Assembly: GCA_035506315.1 (NCBI GenBank)
Contig: DATJPQ010000200.1
Coordinates: 1 to 15,240, forward strand
Source of the DNA: MWDT01 sp035506315
Lineage (GTDB): Bacteria; Verrucomicrobiota; Verrucomicrobiia; Opitutales; Opitutaceae
Direction: 5' to 3'
Length of the DNA: 15,240 nucleotides
A program made the translations under genes and the position numbers. This document shows positions 1 to 8,378 of the stretch, piece after piece (the stretch's first letter is position 1; each line of letters starts with the position of its first letter). Below the pieces are notes generated by a model, which worked only from the letters and a program-made list of their open reading frames with translations, was not told the origin of the DNA and made no database searches.

Positions 1-28
1 ACTGAGGCGGAGCGATTCAGCTGCGGAT

Positions 29-105
29 GTAGGGCCGGACCTTGTGTCCGGGCCGAGGGGCCGCAAGGGAGAATTGGACGGCCTGCCGACGAGCGGCAGC
101 CCTAC
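29..105. repeat. REP-like inverted doublet (two GTAG-headed hairpins)
   Basis: Two hairpin units face each other. The left unit starts with GTAG at 29-32 and folds GGCCGGAC (33-40) against GTCCGGGCC (46-54) with one bulge. The right unit is on the minus strand: it starts with GTAGGGC (105 down to 99) and pairs TGCCG with CGGCA around a five-base loop. A GTAG head followed by an imperfect palindrome, arranged as an inverted pair, is the known layout of REP/BIME elements mobilised by RAYT transposases. Assignment is by architecture only; no RAYT gene is in the window. Confidence 0.55.
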
Positions 106-162
106 CAATGTCCAGATTTCACGGGCATTCGGTTGGAGCCGCCCGGTTGTCGGGTGCCGGCC

Positions 163-195
163 AAAGAAAAACCGGACCCTGGCGGAGTCCGGTTT
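163..195 (-). terminator. Rho-independent terminator of the PII gene
   Basis: On the minus strand, AAACCGGAC (195-187) pairs perfectly with GTCCGGTTT (177-169) across a nine-base loop. A T-rich tail, TTCTTT, follows immediately (168-163). It starts 25 bases after the PII stop codon, so transcription of the leftward block should end here. No matching T-tract exists on the plus strand. Confidence 0.85.
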
Positions 196-219
196 GATTG
201 CACAAGACTGGGTCCGCCG

Positions 220-558
220 TCAGATGGCGGCTTCGCCGCGCTCGTCGGTGCGGATGCGCACGATCTCATCGAGCGGCAGGATGAAGACCTTGCCGTCGCC
301 AATCTTGCCGGTCTTGGCCGCCTTCACGATGGCTTCGATGGTCTTGGGGACCAGCTCGTCGGCCAGGGCGATCTCGATTTTCACCTTGGGCAGAAAGTCC
401 ACGGTGTATTCGCTGCCCCGGTAAATCTCGGTGTGGCCTTTCTGGCGACCGAAGCCTTTGACCTCGGTGACGGTCATGCCCTCGATGCCGATTTCGGAGA
501 GCGCTTCCTTCACTTCTTCCAGTTTGAACGGCTTGATGATGGCAATGATGAGTTTCAT
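220..558 (-). CDS. glnB: Nitrogen regulatory protein PII (GlnB/GlnK family)
   Basis: A small cytoplasmic signal protein; the family forms trimers that sense 2-oxoglutarate, ATP/ADP and nitrogen status and bind targets such as GlnE, NtrB or AmtB. At 112 residues it has the normal family length. The start MKLIIAIIKPFKLEEVKEAL is typical. The T-loop near residues 37-55 contains GRQKGHTEIYRGSEY, with Tyr51, the residue uridylylated in proteobacterial homologues. The B-loop TGKIGDGKVF (83-92) and the C-terminal IRTDERGEAAI are also canonical. The bases before ATG read TTTCCGC, without a Shine-Dalgarno. It is the last gene of the leftward block, 96 bases after aspS and just before a terminator. No amtB or glnA is adjacent, so GlnB versus GlnK cannot be decided here; the family assignment is secure. 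Confidence 0.97.
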   Translation of the reverse strand: MKLIIAIIKPFKLEEVKEALSEIGIEGMTVTEVKGFGRQKGHTEIYRGSEYTVDFLPKVKIEIALADELVPKTIEAIVKAAKTGKIGDGKVFILPLDEIVRIRTDERGEAAI

Positions 559-654
559 GCGGAAATGAATTGGGAGGTTTGGTGACAGTGTGGTGGTCGC
601 GGTGCGGGGCGCAAGCTCTGTGTCGGCTTCGGGTGGCGGGTCGGCGGGGCGGGT

Positions 655-2454
<1,800 letters not shown>

Positions 2455-2591
2455 GGAAAGTTATTAGGTAAACAGCGCATGAAGTGGAACGCCTCTAGGC
2501 GGGGCAAACAGAAAGTTCGGCGAATCCCAAAGTGGCAGCGGCGTCTTCGCCGTTGGTCTGGATGCTCCCCGAATGCGCGGAAGGCCGATCT

Positions 2592-2617
2592 GTAGGGCGG
2601 GGTCGCCGACCCCGCCC
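2592..2617. repeat. Single REP-like element (GTAG head plus perfect hairpin)
   Basis: GTAG at 2592-2595 is followed by GGCGGGGTC (2596-2604), a three-base loop, and the exact complement GACCCCGCC (2608-2616); G2595 and C2617 can add a tenth pair. The head GTAGGGC matches both units of the doublet at 29-105. It lies in the gpmI-aspS gap. There is no T-tract on either side, so a REP element is a better reading than an intrinsic terminator. Confidence 0.55.
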
Positions 2618-2650
2618 CCTCATGCAAGACAAGACCAGAGCCCAAAGCCT

Positions 2651-2690
2651 TTCTCGGTGAACTCTGGTTTGTGCTCAGTGGCCTCTGTGA
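2651..2690. repeat. Degenerate CAGAG/CACTGAG word repeat downstream of gpmI
   Basis: Read on the minus strand this stretch is a run of loosely repeated words (TCACAGAGG, CCACTGAG, CACAAACCAGAG, TTCACCGAGAA). Similar CACAGAGG-type strings are, from general familiarity, common in intergenic DNA of environmental bacteria. It encodes nothing recognisable and begins about 35 bases after the gpmI stop. Confidence 0.4.
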
Positions 2691-2724
2691 CGAGATCGGT
2701 CAGCGGAATTGATGATGATATAAG

Positions 2725-4311
2725 TCAGCCCACGATCAGGCTTTCGCCGGTCATCTCGGGCGGCTTGGGCAGGCCCATGAGAGCGAGCACCGTCGGAGCC
2801 ACATCGGCCAGCCGGCCGCCGGAGCGCAGTTTGGTCTTCTGCGCGGTGATTTTCTGGCCCGCGATGAAGCACTCCACGAGGTTGAGCGTGTGCGAGGTAT
2901 GCGGGCAGTTCTGCACCACATCCCACATCTGTTCGGCATTGCCGTGGTCGGCCAGGATGACCGCGTGGCCGTCGAGCTTGAGCACGGTGTCGAGCAACAC
3001 ACCCACGCCGAGGTCGGTGGCTTCGCAGGCGCGGATCGCCGCCGGGAGCGAACCCGTGTGGCCCACCATGTCGGGGTTGGCGAAATTCACCACGACGAAG
3101 TCGTACTTGCCCGAGGTGAGCGCCTCGCGGGCGATCACGGTGACGGCCGCGGCCGACATGTCGGGCGCCATGTCGTAGGTGGCGACCTTCGGACTCGACG
3201 CCATGCCGCGCTCCTCACCCGGGAACGGCTCCTCGCGGTAGTCGTTGAAGAAAAAGGTGACGTGCGGGTACTTCTCCGTCTCGGCGGTGCGGAACTGCGT
3301 TTTGCCGTGCTGGCTCAGCCATTCGCCGAGGATGTTCGCCATTTTCGCGGGTTTCTTGAGGATCGTCTCGATCGGCAGGCCCTTCTTGTACTCGGTCAGG
3401 CCGGCGAAGAAGAGGTCGAGCTTCTTGCCGCGCTCGAAGTCCTTGAAACCGTCCTCGCAAAACGCCCGGCTGATCTCGCGCGGTCGGTCGCCGCGGAAGT
3501 TGAAAAAAATCACCGCGTCGCCGTCGCCGATGGTGGCGACCGGCTTGCCGTCGGCCCCAACCACCCAGGTGGGTAGCACGAATTCGTCTCCCTTCTGTGT
3601 TTCGGTCAGCGGCTTCTCGTAGTACTGTTTCACCGCCGCCGTGGCGCTGGGCGCGGTGGCCTCAGCTTTTTGGCCGGTGAGCATCAGGTAGGCCTTGGTC
3701 ACGCGATCCCAGCGGTTGTCGCGGTCCATGGCCCAAAACCGGCCACAGACGCTGGCCACCTTCCCCACTCCGAGTTCGGTGAGCTTGGTTTCGAGCTGCT
3801 GGATGAATCCGAATCCGCTCTGTGGCGGCGTGTCGCGGCCGTCCATCAAGGCGTGAACGTAGATGTTCTTTGTCACTCCCGCCGCCTTGGCGAGGCCAAG
3901 CAGACCGTATAGGTGCTCGAGCAGCGCATGTACGCCGGCGTCGGAACACAGCCCCATGAAGTGCAGCTTGGTACCGCGTTCCTTCACGCGCTTGAGCGCC
4001 GACTGCCACACCGCGTTGCCCGCGATCTGCCCATCGGTGATGGCCTTGGTGATGCGCACGATCTCCTGATCGACGATGCGGCCGGCGCCGATGTTCTGGT
4101 GGCCGACCTCGCTGTTGCCCATCACGCCGGGGGGCACGCCGACATCGAGCCCGCACGCGGCGAGCAGGGTGAACGGATACCGGGCGTGCAGCCGGTCGTC
4201 GCACGGCTTGCGCGCCAGATGCACGGCATTGGTCTTGTCCTGCGACGGATCGGGATTCTTGCCCCAGCCATCGCGGACCACGAGGAGAACGGATTTGCGC
4301 GGAGTGCTCAT
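2725..4311 (-). CDS. gpmI: 2,3-bisphosphoglycerate-independent phosphoglycerate mutase
   Basis: Interconverts 3- and 2-phosphoglycerate in glycolysis and gluconeogenesis, using two Mn ions and a phosphoserine intermediate; it belongs to the alkaline phosphatase superfamily. The 528 residues fit the family range. Asp14 of RDGWG and catalytic Ser67 in GVMGNSEVGHQNIGAGR mark the phosphatase half. NFRGDRPREI, NFANPDMVGHTG, LADHGNAEQM and HTSHTLN supply substrate and metal ligands. I place the start at the ATG giving MSTPRKSVLLVVRDGWG, because homology begins there. The frame stays open 32 codons further upstream to 4407, but that extension has no family similarity, contains a run of eight G and would overlap a palindrome. 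Upstream bases read CACCATTTATTT, without a Shine-Dalgarno. It is the first gene of the leftward block. Confidence 0.96.
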   Translation of the reverse strand: MSTPRKSVLLVVRDGWGKNPDPSQDKTNAVHLARKPCDDRLHARYPFTLLAACGLDVGVPPGVMGNSEVGHQNIGAGRIVDQEIVRITKAITDGQIAGNAVWQSALKRVKERGTKLHFMGLCSDAGVHALLEHLYGLLGLAKAAGVTKNIYVHALMDGRDTPPQSGFGFIQQLETKLTELGVGKVASVCGRFWAMDRDNRWDRVTKAYLMLTGQKAEATAPSATAAVKQYYEKPLTETQKGDEFVLPTWVVGADGKPVATIGDGDAVIFFNFRGDRPREISRAFCEDGFKDFERGKKLDLFFAGLTEYKKGLPIETILKKPAKMANILGEWLSQHGKTQFRTAETEKYPHVTFFFNDYREEPFPGEERGMASSPKVATYDMAPDMSAAAVTVIAREALTSGKYDFVVVNFANPDMVGHTGSLPAAIRACEATDLGVGVLLDTVLKLDGHAVILADHGNAEQMWDVVQNCPHTSHTLNLVECFIAGQKITAQKTKLRSGGRLADVAPTVLALMGLPKPPEMTGESLIVG

Positions 4312-4400
4312 AAATAAATGGTGAGCAAATGCGATCCGCCCCCCCCGACACAAGCCCGCGTTTACGGGCCGGGGCGCCATGCCGTTTTCGCCACCTGCGC

Positions 4401-4421
4401 TTGACACTTATTAAGTGTCAA
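4401..4421. promoter_or_regulatory. Perfect palindrome, copy 1 (candidate operator)
   Basis: Ten-base arms (TTGACACTTA and its exact complement) flank one central base. It can also be read as TTGACAC and GTGTCAA around the 7-bp centre TTATTAA. The identity with copy 2 continues four bases on the right side (AGGC). It lies about 90 bases upstream of the chosen gpmI start and about 230 bases upstream of the rightward small gene. The symmetry and AT-rich centre suit a dimeric repressor or activator; the protein is unknown. Confidence 0.6.
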
Positions 4422-4493
4422 AGGCGGGAAGGCGGTCCGCGGGATTTTCGCCCCGGCATTACGTCACAAATCGACGGTGGGTGTCCGCCGGAG

Positions 4494-4516
4494 TTTGACA
4501 CTTATTAAGTGTCAAA
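4494..4516. promoter_or_regulatory. Perfect palindrome, copy 2 (candidate operator)
   Basis: Same core as the copy at 4401 and one base longer on each side (eleven-base arms). The two copies are 94 bp apart, close to nine turns of B-DNA, so both would present the same helix face. The intervening and surrounding DNA holds no gene; the whole 338-base gap (4312-4649) contains these two sites, a short dyad TAGCG/CGCTA at 4553-4567, and nothing else I can name. Confidence 0.6.
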
Positions 4517-4639
4517 GGCACCGGGGCGAACGCCGCTGCCGGCGGAGAGGTTTAGCGGTAATCGCTACGTGGTTTTTCGCAGCCTGCCCGGCTTATTCGG
4601 ACCCGGCCCCGTGACGAATCTGGCATAAGGAATGCGAAT

Positions 4640-4644
4640 GGAGG
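4640..4644 (+). promoter_or_regulatory. Shine-Dalgarno that decides the start at 4650
   Basis: GGAGG followed by five bases and ATG. This favours the ATG at 4650 over the in-frame ATG at 4632. It is the only strong Shine-Dalgarno seen at a gene start in the window, in contrast to the CT-rich leaders of the neighbours. Confidence 0.7.
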
Positions 4645-4649
4645 CTGCT

Positions 4650-4967
4650 ATGACGCTGATAATCCGAGACGCCCTGGTAAATCCACCCACGTGGTTCGCG
4701 TCGTTTCGCGACCTCACGTTGTACTGCTCGATCTTCCTGCATGACGAGGTCGTGATCGAGTCGGACGACGTCGATGCCTATTATCGCTGGATCAAGCCGC
4801 GCGGGGGCATGGATTTCGTGGAGGATTTCGTGCGGCCCGGCGCGGAGGACGGCGTGCATCTGGACTTCGAACCCAATTATCCCCGCACGGTCGTGACCGA
4901 CCGCATCGCGCCGGAAAACGTACACCGGTTGATTGCGCAGATCCGTTTCCTGCAACACGTGGCGTGA
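4650..4967 (+). CDS. Small hypothetical protein, 105 residues
   Basis: I do not recognise this protein. It starts MTLIIRDALVNPPTW, is acidic through its centre (VVIESDDVDAYYRW, MDFVEDFVRPGAEDG) and ends RLIAQIRFLQHVA. It has no signal peptide, membrane segment or cysteine-rich motif, so a soluble cytoplasmic protein is likely. Support for a real gene comes from a good Shine-Dalgarno at proper spacing, an intact frame filling most of an otherwise empty interval, and two palindromes upstream that could regulate it. It reads away from gpmI and precedes tyrA by 194 bases, with no obvious strong terminator between them. An alternative start at 4632 would add six residues. Whether it has homologues is unknown to me. 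Confidence 0.62.
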   Translation: MTLIIRDALVNPPTWFASFRDLTLYCSIFLHDEVVIESDDVDAYYRWIKPRGGMDFVEDFVRPGAEDGVHLDFEPNYPRTVVTDRIAPENVHRLIAQIRFLQHVA

Positions 4968-5042
4968 AACGCGGCAGGATCAATTCCTCGGCTAGCCCGG
5001 TTTTATGCGTGTGTAAGATATTTAAGAACAGCCATCAGCTTT

Positions 5043-5069
5043 AGTTTGTCACATAATACGTGACAAACT
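5043..5069. promoter_or_regulatory. Inverted repeat upstream of tyrA (candidate operator)
   Basis: AGTTTGTCAC (5043-5052) and its exact complement GTGACAAACT (5060-5069) flank a 7-bp AT-rich centre. It sits in the most AT-rich part of the 194-base gap before tyrA, 92 bases ahead of the start. The layout (arms plus a 7-bp AT centre) resembles the palindromes at 4401 and 4494, but the arm sequence differs. As RNA it could also form a short hairpin, though without a T-tract. Confidence 0.5.
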
Positions 5070-5161
5070 CATGAGCCCGGTCCGGGCGGTGCCTTGGCGC
5101 GGTTTGCCCGGGTCCGACGAACGGCTCGACAGGGTGGAGGGTTTTTGCGTGGCTGGCGGCT

Positions 5162-6016
5162 GTGCTGGCTCAACTTACCATTTTGGCGCCCGGCTTGCTG
5201 GGCGGTTCCGTCGCCCAGGCGGCCCGGGCGCGCGGGCTCGCCCGCCGCATCGTGATCTGGGCGCGCCGCCCCGAGGTACGGCTTGCGCTCCGGGCCCAAC
5301 CATGGTGCGACGCCGTCGCCGATACGCCCGGGGAGGCCGGGCGAGAGGCGAGCCTCGTGGTGCTCGCTGCGCCGGTCGACAAGATCCCGGAACTCGCACG
5401 CGCCATCGCCCCGTCCCTGCCCGCCGGCGCGATCGTGACCGACGTAGGCAGCGTGAAGGGCGAGATCGTGCGCCTCTGCTCGGCGGCACTGCGGGCCGGC
5501 ACGCATTTCGTCGGCGCGCATCCGATGGCCGGCTCGGAAAAGACCGGCTGGGAGCACGGCACCGCGACGTTGTTCGAGCGCCGGACCTGTTTTATCACCC
5601 CGGTTGCCACGACCGATGCGACCGCCGCCGAGACGGTGGCGCGCTTCTGGCGCGACCTCGGCCTGGAAGTTGTGACCGTCGATCCCGACCGGCACGACGA
5701 GATCGTGGCGCACATCAGCCACCTGCCCCAGGTGCTGGCCTCGACGTTGTGCGCCTTCCTCGCCACGAAAGATCCAAGCTGGCGCCTCCACGCCGGCGGC
5801 GGCCTGCGCGACACCACGCGCATCGCCGGCGGCGACCCGGCGATGTGGCGCGCCATCCTCGAGCACAACCGCGAGGAAATCCTGCGCGCGCTGCGGCAGT
5901 ACCAGGAAGAACTGCAGGCGTTTCAGACGGCGCTCGCCAACCGCGACTATCTCGAGCTCGCCGCCCGCCTCGAACACGGCAAGGCCTATCGCGACCGCTT
6001 CCGGCCGCTGTCGTAA
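5162..6016 (+). CDS. tyrA: Prephenate/arogenate dehydrogenase (TyrA family)
   Basis: Catalyses NAD(P)-dependent oxidative decarboxylation of prephenate (or arogenate) on the route to tyrosine, in the cytoplasm. The 284 residues carry a Rossmann nucleotide-binding start (ILAPGLLGGS, residues 7-16), VVLAAPVDKIPEL, TDVGSVKGEIV and the signature GAHPMAGSEKTGWEHG, with the catalytic-type His120. HISHLPQ (184-190) and the helical C-terminal half with LRDTTRIAGGDP (from 215) follow. No ACT or chorismate-mutase domain is attached, so this is the minimal form. The start is GTG with no clear Shine-Dalgarno, chosen because the Rossmann strand begins a few residues later. The cofactor motif APGLLGGS replaces the usual GPGLLGGS, a mild change. 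The substrate (prephenate or arogenate) cannot be read from sequence alone. Confidence 0.93.
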   Translation: MLAQLTILAPGLLGGSVAQAARARGLARRIVIWARRPEVRLALRAQPWCDAVADTPGEAGREASLVVLAAPVDKIPELARAIAPSLPAGAIVTDVGSVKGEIVRLCSAALRAGTHFVGAHPMAGSEKTGWEHGTATLFERRTCFITPVATTDATAAETVARFWRDLGLEVVTVDPDRHDEIVAHISHLPQVLASTLCAFLATKDPSWRLHAGGGLRDTTRIAGGDPAMWRAILEHNREEILRALRQYQEELQAFQTALANRDYLELAARLEHGKAYRDRFRPLS

Positions 6017-6055
6017 GCCGCCGTCCGGTCCGGCCGCCGCTCGCTGGCTCTTCTC

Positions 6056-6123
6056 GTAGGAGCAAACTTGTTTGCGACCGATGCCCTCCGCAGTCCGGTC
6101 ATCGCAAATAAATTCGCTCCTAC
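6056..6123. repeat. REP-like inverted doublet, GTAGGAGC type
   Basis: GTAGGAGC opens on the plus strand at 6056 and, inverted, on the minus strand at 6123. The first 22 bases of the two units match at 19 positions. Each unit contains its own near-palindrome (GCAAAC TT GTTTGC in the left one). The pair as a whole can fold into one long stem, closed by GACCG/CGGTC inside. The sequence is close to the GTAGGAGC/GTGGGAGC REP class familiar from pseudomonads. It fills the tyrA-gmd gap, where I see no other feature except a CT-rich leader before gmd. Confidence 0.72.
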
Positions 6124-6255
6124 AGCCGGGCGGCCCAGTTCACCGACCTAGCTGCAAGGGGAAACCCCGGCAAACTGGCAGGCCGTACCCCCGTGCCACG
6201 CGGCCGATGGCCCGGCTTGCCACAACCCGAAATTTCCCCGTAACTTGAACTTCCC

Positions 6256-7272
6256 ATGAAACGCGCCCTCATCACCGGCATCACGGGCCAGGATGGCTCC
6301 TACCTTGCCGAACTGCTTCTCGCCAAAGGCTACGAAGTGCACGGGATCATCCGCCGCGCCTCGACCTTCAACACGAGCCGCATCGATCACCTGTACCGCG
6401 ACCAGCATGTAAACGGCGTGAAACTCTTCCTGCATTACGGCGACCTCGCCGACTCGGTGCAGATGGTGAAGCTTCTCTACGAGCTGAAGCCGGACGAGAT
6501 CTATAACCTCGGCGCGCAATCGCACGTCCGGGTTTCTTTCGACATCCCCGAATATACCGGCGATGTCGTGGGGCTCGGCGCACTGCGCATCCTCGAGGCG
6601 GTCCGCGAGGCCGGGCTGGTGCAGAAAGTGCGTTTCTACCAGGCCTCCTCCTCCGAGATGTTTGGCAAGGTGCAGCAGGTGCCCCAGACGGAGGTCACGC
6701 CCTTCTGGCCCCGCTCGCCCTACGGTTGCGCCAAGGTCTACGCCTACTGGCTGACGGTGAACTACCGCGAGAGCTACAAGCTGCACGCGTCGAACGGCAT
6801 TCTCTTCAACCACGAGAGCCCGCGCCGCGGCGAGACCTTCGTCACCCGCAAGATCACCCGCGCCGCCACCCGCATCAAACTCGGCCTGCAGGATTTCCTC
6901 TACCTCGGCAACGTCGACGCCCGCCGCGACTGGGGCTACGCCAAGGAGTACGTCGAGATGATGTGGCTGATGCTCCAGCAGGACCAGCCTGACGACTATG
7001 TGGTCGCCACCAACGAGACCCACAGCGTGAAGGAATTCTGCCAGGAGGCCTTCGCGCGGCTCGATCTCGACTGGGAAAAATACGTGAAGTATGATCAACG
7101 CTACGAGCGTCCCTCCGAGGTGGACATGCTCATCGGCGATCCGGCCAAGGCCAAAAAGCAGCTCGGCTGGTCGCCGAAGGTGCTTTTCAAGGATCTCGTG
7201 AAAATCATGGTCGAGCACGACCTGGATCTCGCCAAACGCGAGGCGCAGATCGCCAAGTTGCCACAACCGTGA
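6256..7272 (+). CDS. gmd: GDP-mannose 4,6-dehydratase
   Basis: Converts GDP-D-mannose to GDP-4-keto-6-deoxy-D-mannose, the first step to GDP-L-fucose and related sugars for surface polysaccharides. It is a short-chain dehydrogenase/reductase of 338 residues, slightly short at the C-terminus compared with many homologues. The NADP-binding motif is GITGQDGSYLAELLLAKGY (8-26), followed by the diagnostic RRASTFNTSRIDHLY. The active site has SSSEMFG with Glu134 and YGCAK with Tyr156 and Lys160. NHESPRRGETFVTRKI, RRDWGYAKEYVEMMW and RPSEVDMLIGDPAKA are signature stretches. The leader ends ACTTCCC directly before ATG. fcl follows after 93 bases and supplies the next enzyme of the pathway. Confidence 0.97.
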   Translation: MKRALITGITGQDGSYLAELLLAKGYEVHGIIRRASTFNTSRIDHLYRDQHVNGVKLFLHYGDLADSVQMVKLLYELKPDEIYNLGAQSHVRVSFDIPEYTGDVVGLGALRILEAVREAGLVQKVRFYQASSSEMFGKVQQVPQTEVTPFWPRSPYGCAKVYAYWLTVNYRESYKLHASNGILFNHESPRRGETFVTRKITRAATRIKLGLQDFLYLGNVDARRDWGYAKEYVEMMWLMLQQDQPDDYVVATNETHSVKEFCQEAFARLDLDWEKYVKYDQRYERPSEVDMLIGDPAKAKKQLGWSPKVLFKDLVKIMVEHDLDLAKREAQIAKLPQP

Positions 7273-7322
7273 GTGTAGATAATAGTGAGGGGTGAGTAAC
7301 GAGCCTCCGCCAGGATCGCTCC

Positions 7323-7365
7323 GGTCTGCCCAGTCTTCCGCGTCTTTCCCGTCTTCCCGTCTTCC
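7323..7365. repeat. CGTCTTCC word repeat ending at the fcl start
   Basis: Short CT-rich words (CCCAGTCTTCC, GCGTCTTTCC, CGTCTTCC, CGTCTTCC) are repeated with small variations up to the base before the fcl ATG. The last two units are identical tandem copies. It leaves no room for a Shine-Dalgarno. Confidence 0.55.
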
Positions 7366-8301
7366 ATGAAACTCTTCATCGCAGGCCACAGCGGCATGGT
7401 CGGCTCGGCGCTCACGCGCCGGTTCGCCCGCGAACCCGGCGTCGAGCTGGTTCTCCGCGACGTGCGCGAACTCGACATGACCAACCAGGCGGCGGTCGAT
7501 GCCTTTTTCACCGCCGAGAAACCCGACGCCGCGATCATCGCCGCCGCCAGGGTCGGCGGCATCCACGCCAACAATACCTACCCGGCGGAATTCATTCAGG
7601 TCAACCTGGCCATCGCCCTCCACACCATCCATGGCGCCTATCGCGCGGGCGTGAAGCACCTGCTCTTCCTCGGCAGCTCCTGCATTTACCCCCAGCTGGC
7701 GCCCCAGCCGATCGTCGAGGACAGCCTGCTCACCGGCCCGCTCGAACCGACCAACGAGGCCTACGCCATCGCCAAGATCGCCGGCCTCAAGCTCTGCCAA
7801 TATTACCGCCGGCAGTACGGCGTGCTTTTCCACTCCGCGATGCCCACCAACCTTTACGGGCCGGGCGACAACTATCATCCGCAAAACTCCCATGTGCTGC
7901 CCGCCCTGATCCGCCGTTTCCATGAGGCGAAAGAGGCCGGGCAGCCGGAGGTCGCCGCCTGGGGCACCGGCGCGCCCCGCCGCGAATTCCTCCACGTCGA
8001 CAACCTGGCCGACGCCTGCGCCTTCCTTTTCCGCCTCCCCGATCCGCCCGACTGGATCAACGTCGGCACCGGCACCGATGTCACCATCAAGGAGCTGACC
8101 GAGTTGGTCGCCGCAACGGTCGGCTACCGCGGCCGCATCGTGTGGGACACCTCCAAGCCCGACGGCACTCCGCGCAAACTGATGGATGGCGCCAAGCTGG
8201 CCGCGCTCGGCTGGAAGGCGCAAATCGGCCTGCGCGAAGGCATCGAAAAAACCTACGCGGCCTTTCTGGCGGAAAAGGCCGCCGGCACCTTGCGCGCCTA
8301 G
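7366..8301 (+). CDS. fcl: GDP-L-fucose synthase
   Basis: Bifunctional 3,5-epimerase/4-reductase that turns the product of Gmd into GDP-L-fucose, using NADPH. It has the usual family length (311 residues). The Rossmann motif is AGHSGMVGSAL (6-16). AARVGGIHANNTYP and SSCIYPQLAPQPI are family signatures; they hold Cys106. YAIAK gives Tyr133 and Lys137, and NSHVLPALIRRFHEAK gives His176. These match the E. coli residues Cys109, Tyr136, Lys140 and His179 with a constant offset of three. REFLHVDNLADA, GTGTDVTIKELTELV and DGTPRKLMD complete the fold. Adjacency to gmd in the same direction supports the pathway. The gap carries a CT-rich word repeat rather than a ribosome-binding site. Its use in O-antigen or exopolysaccharide is inferred; no glycosyltransferase is in the window. 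Confidence 0.96.
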   Translation: MKLFIAGHSGMVGSALTRRFAREPGVELVLRDVRELDMTNQAAVDAFFTAEKPDAAIIAAARVGGIHANNTYPAEFIQVNLAIALHTIHGAYRAGVKHLLFLGSSCIYPQLAPQPIVEDSLLTGPLEPTNEAYAIAKIAGLKLCQYYRRQYGVLFHSAMPTNLYGPGDNYHPQNSHVLPALIRRFHEAKEAGQPEVAAWGTGAPRREFLHVDNLADACAFLFRLPDPPDWINVGTGTDVTIKELTELVAATVGYRGRIVWDTSKPDGTPRKLMDGAKLAALGWKAQIGLREGIEKTYAAFLAEKAAGTLRA

Positions 8302-8378
8302 CCGGCCGGGCGCCGTGTGTTTGCTCTTGGCATCACGGGCCGCGCCACCGGATGCTGCGGGCTTGACCGGCCATCGTC

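Noticed and set aside
2592..2617. Hairpin as Rho-independent terminator of gpmI
   Set aside because: No T-run follows the stem on either strand; the GTAG head fits a REP element better.
4312..4407. gpmI start at 4407
   Set aside because: The extra 32 residues have no family similarity and their start would overlap a palindrome; MSTPRKSVLLVVRDGWG fits the family start.
4401..4516. Repeat pair as a minimal CRISPR array
   Set aside because: Only two copies, fully palindromic repeats, a 73-base interval and no cas gene.
6148..8223. Minus-strand open frame of 691 codons across gmd and fcl
   Set aside because: Antisense shadow caused by GC-rich codon use; both plus-strand genes have full catalytic motifs.
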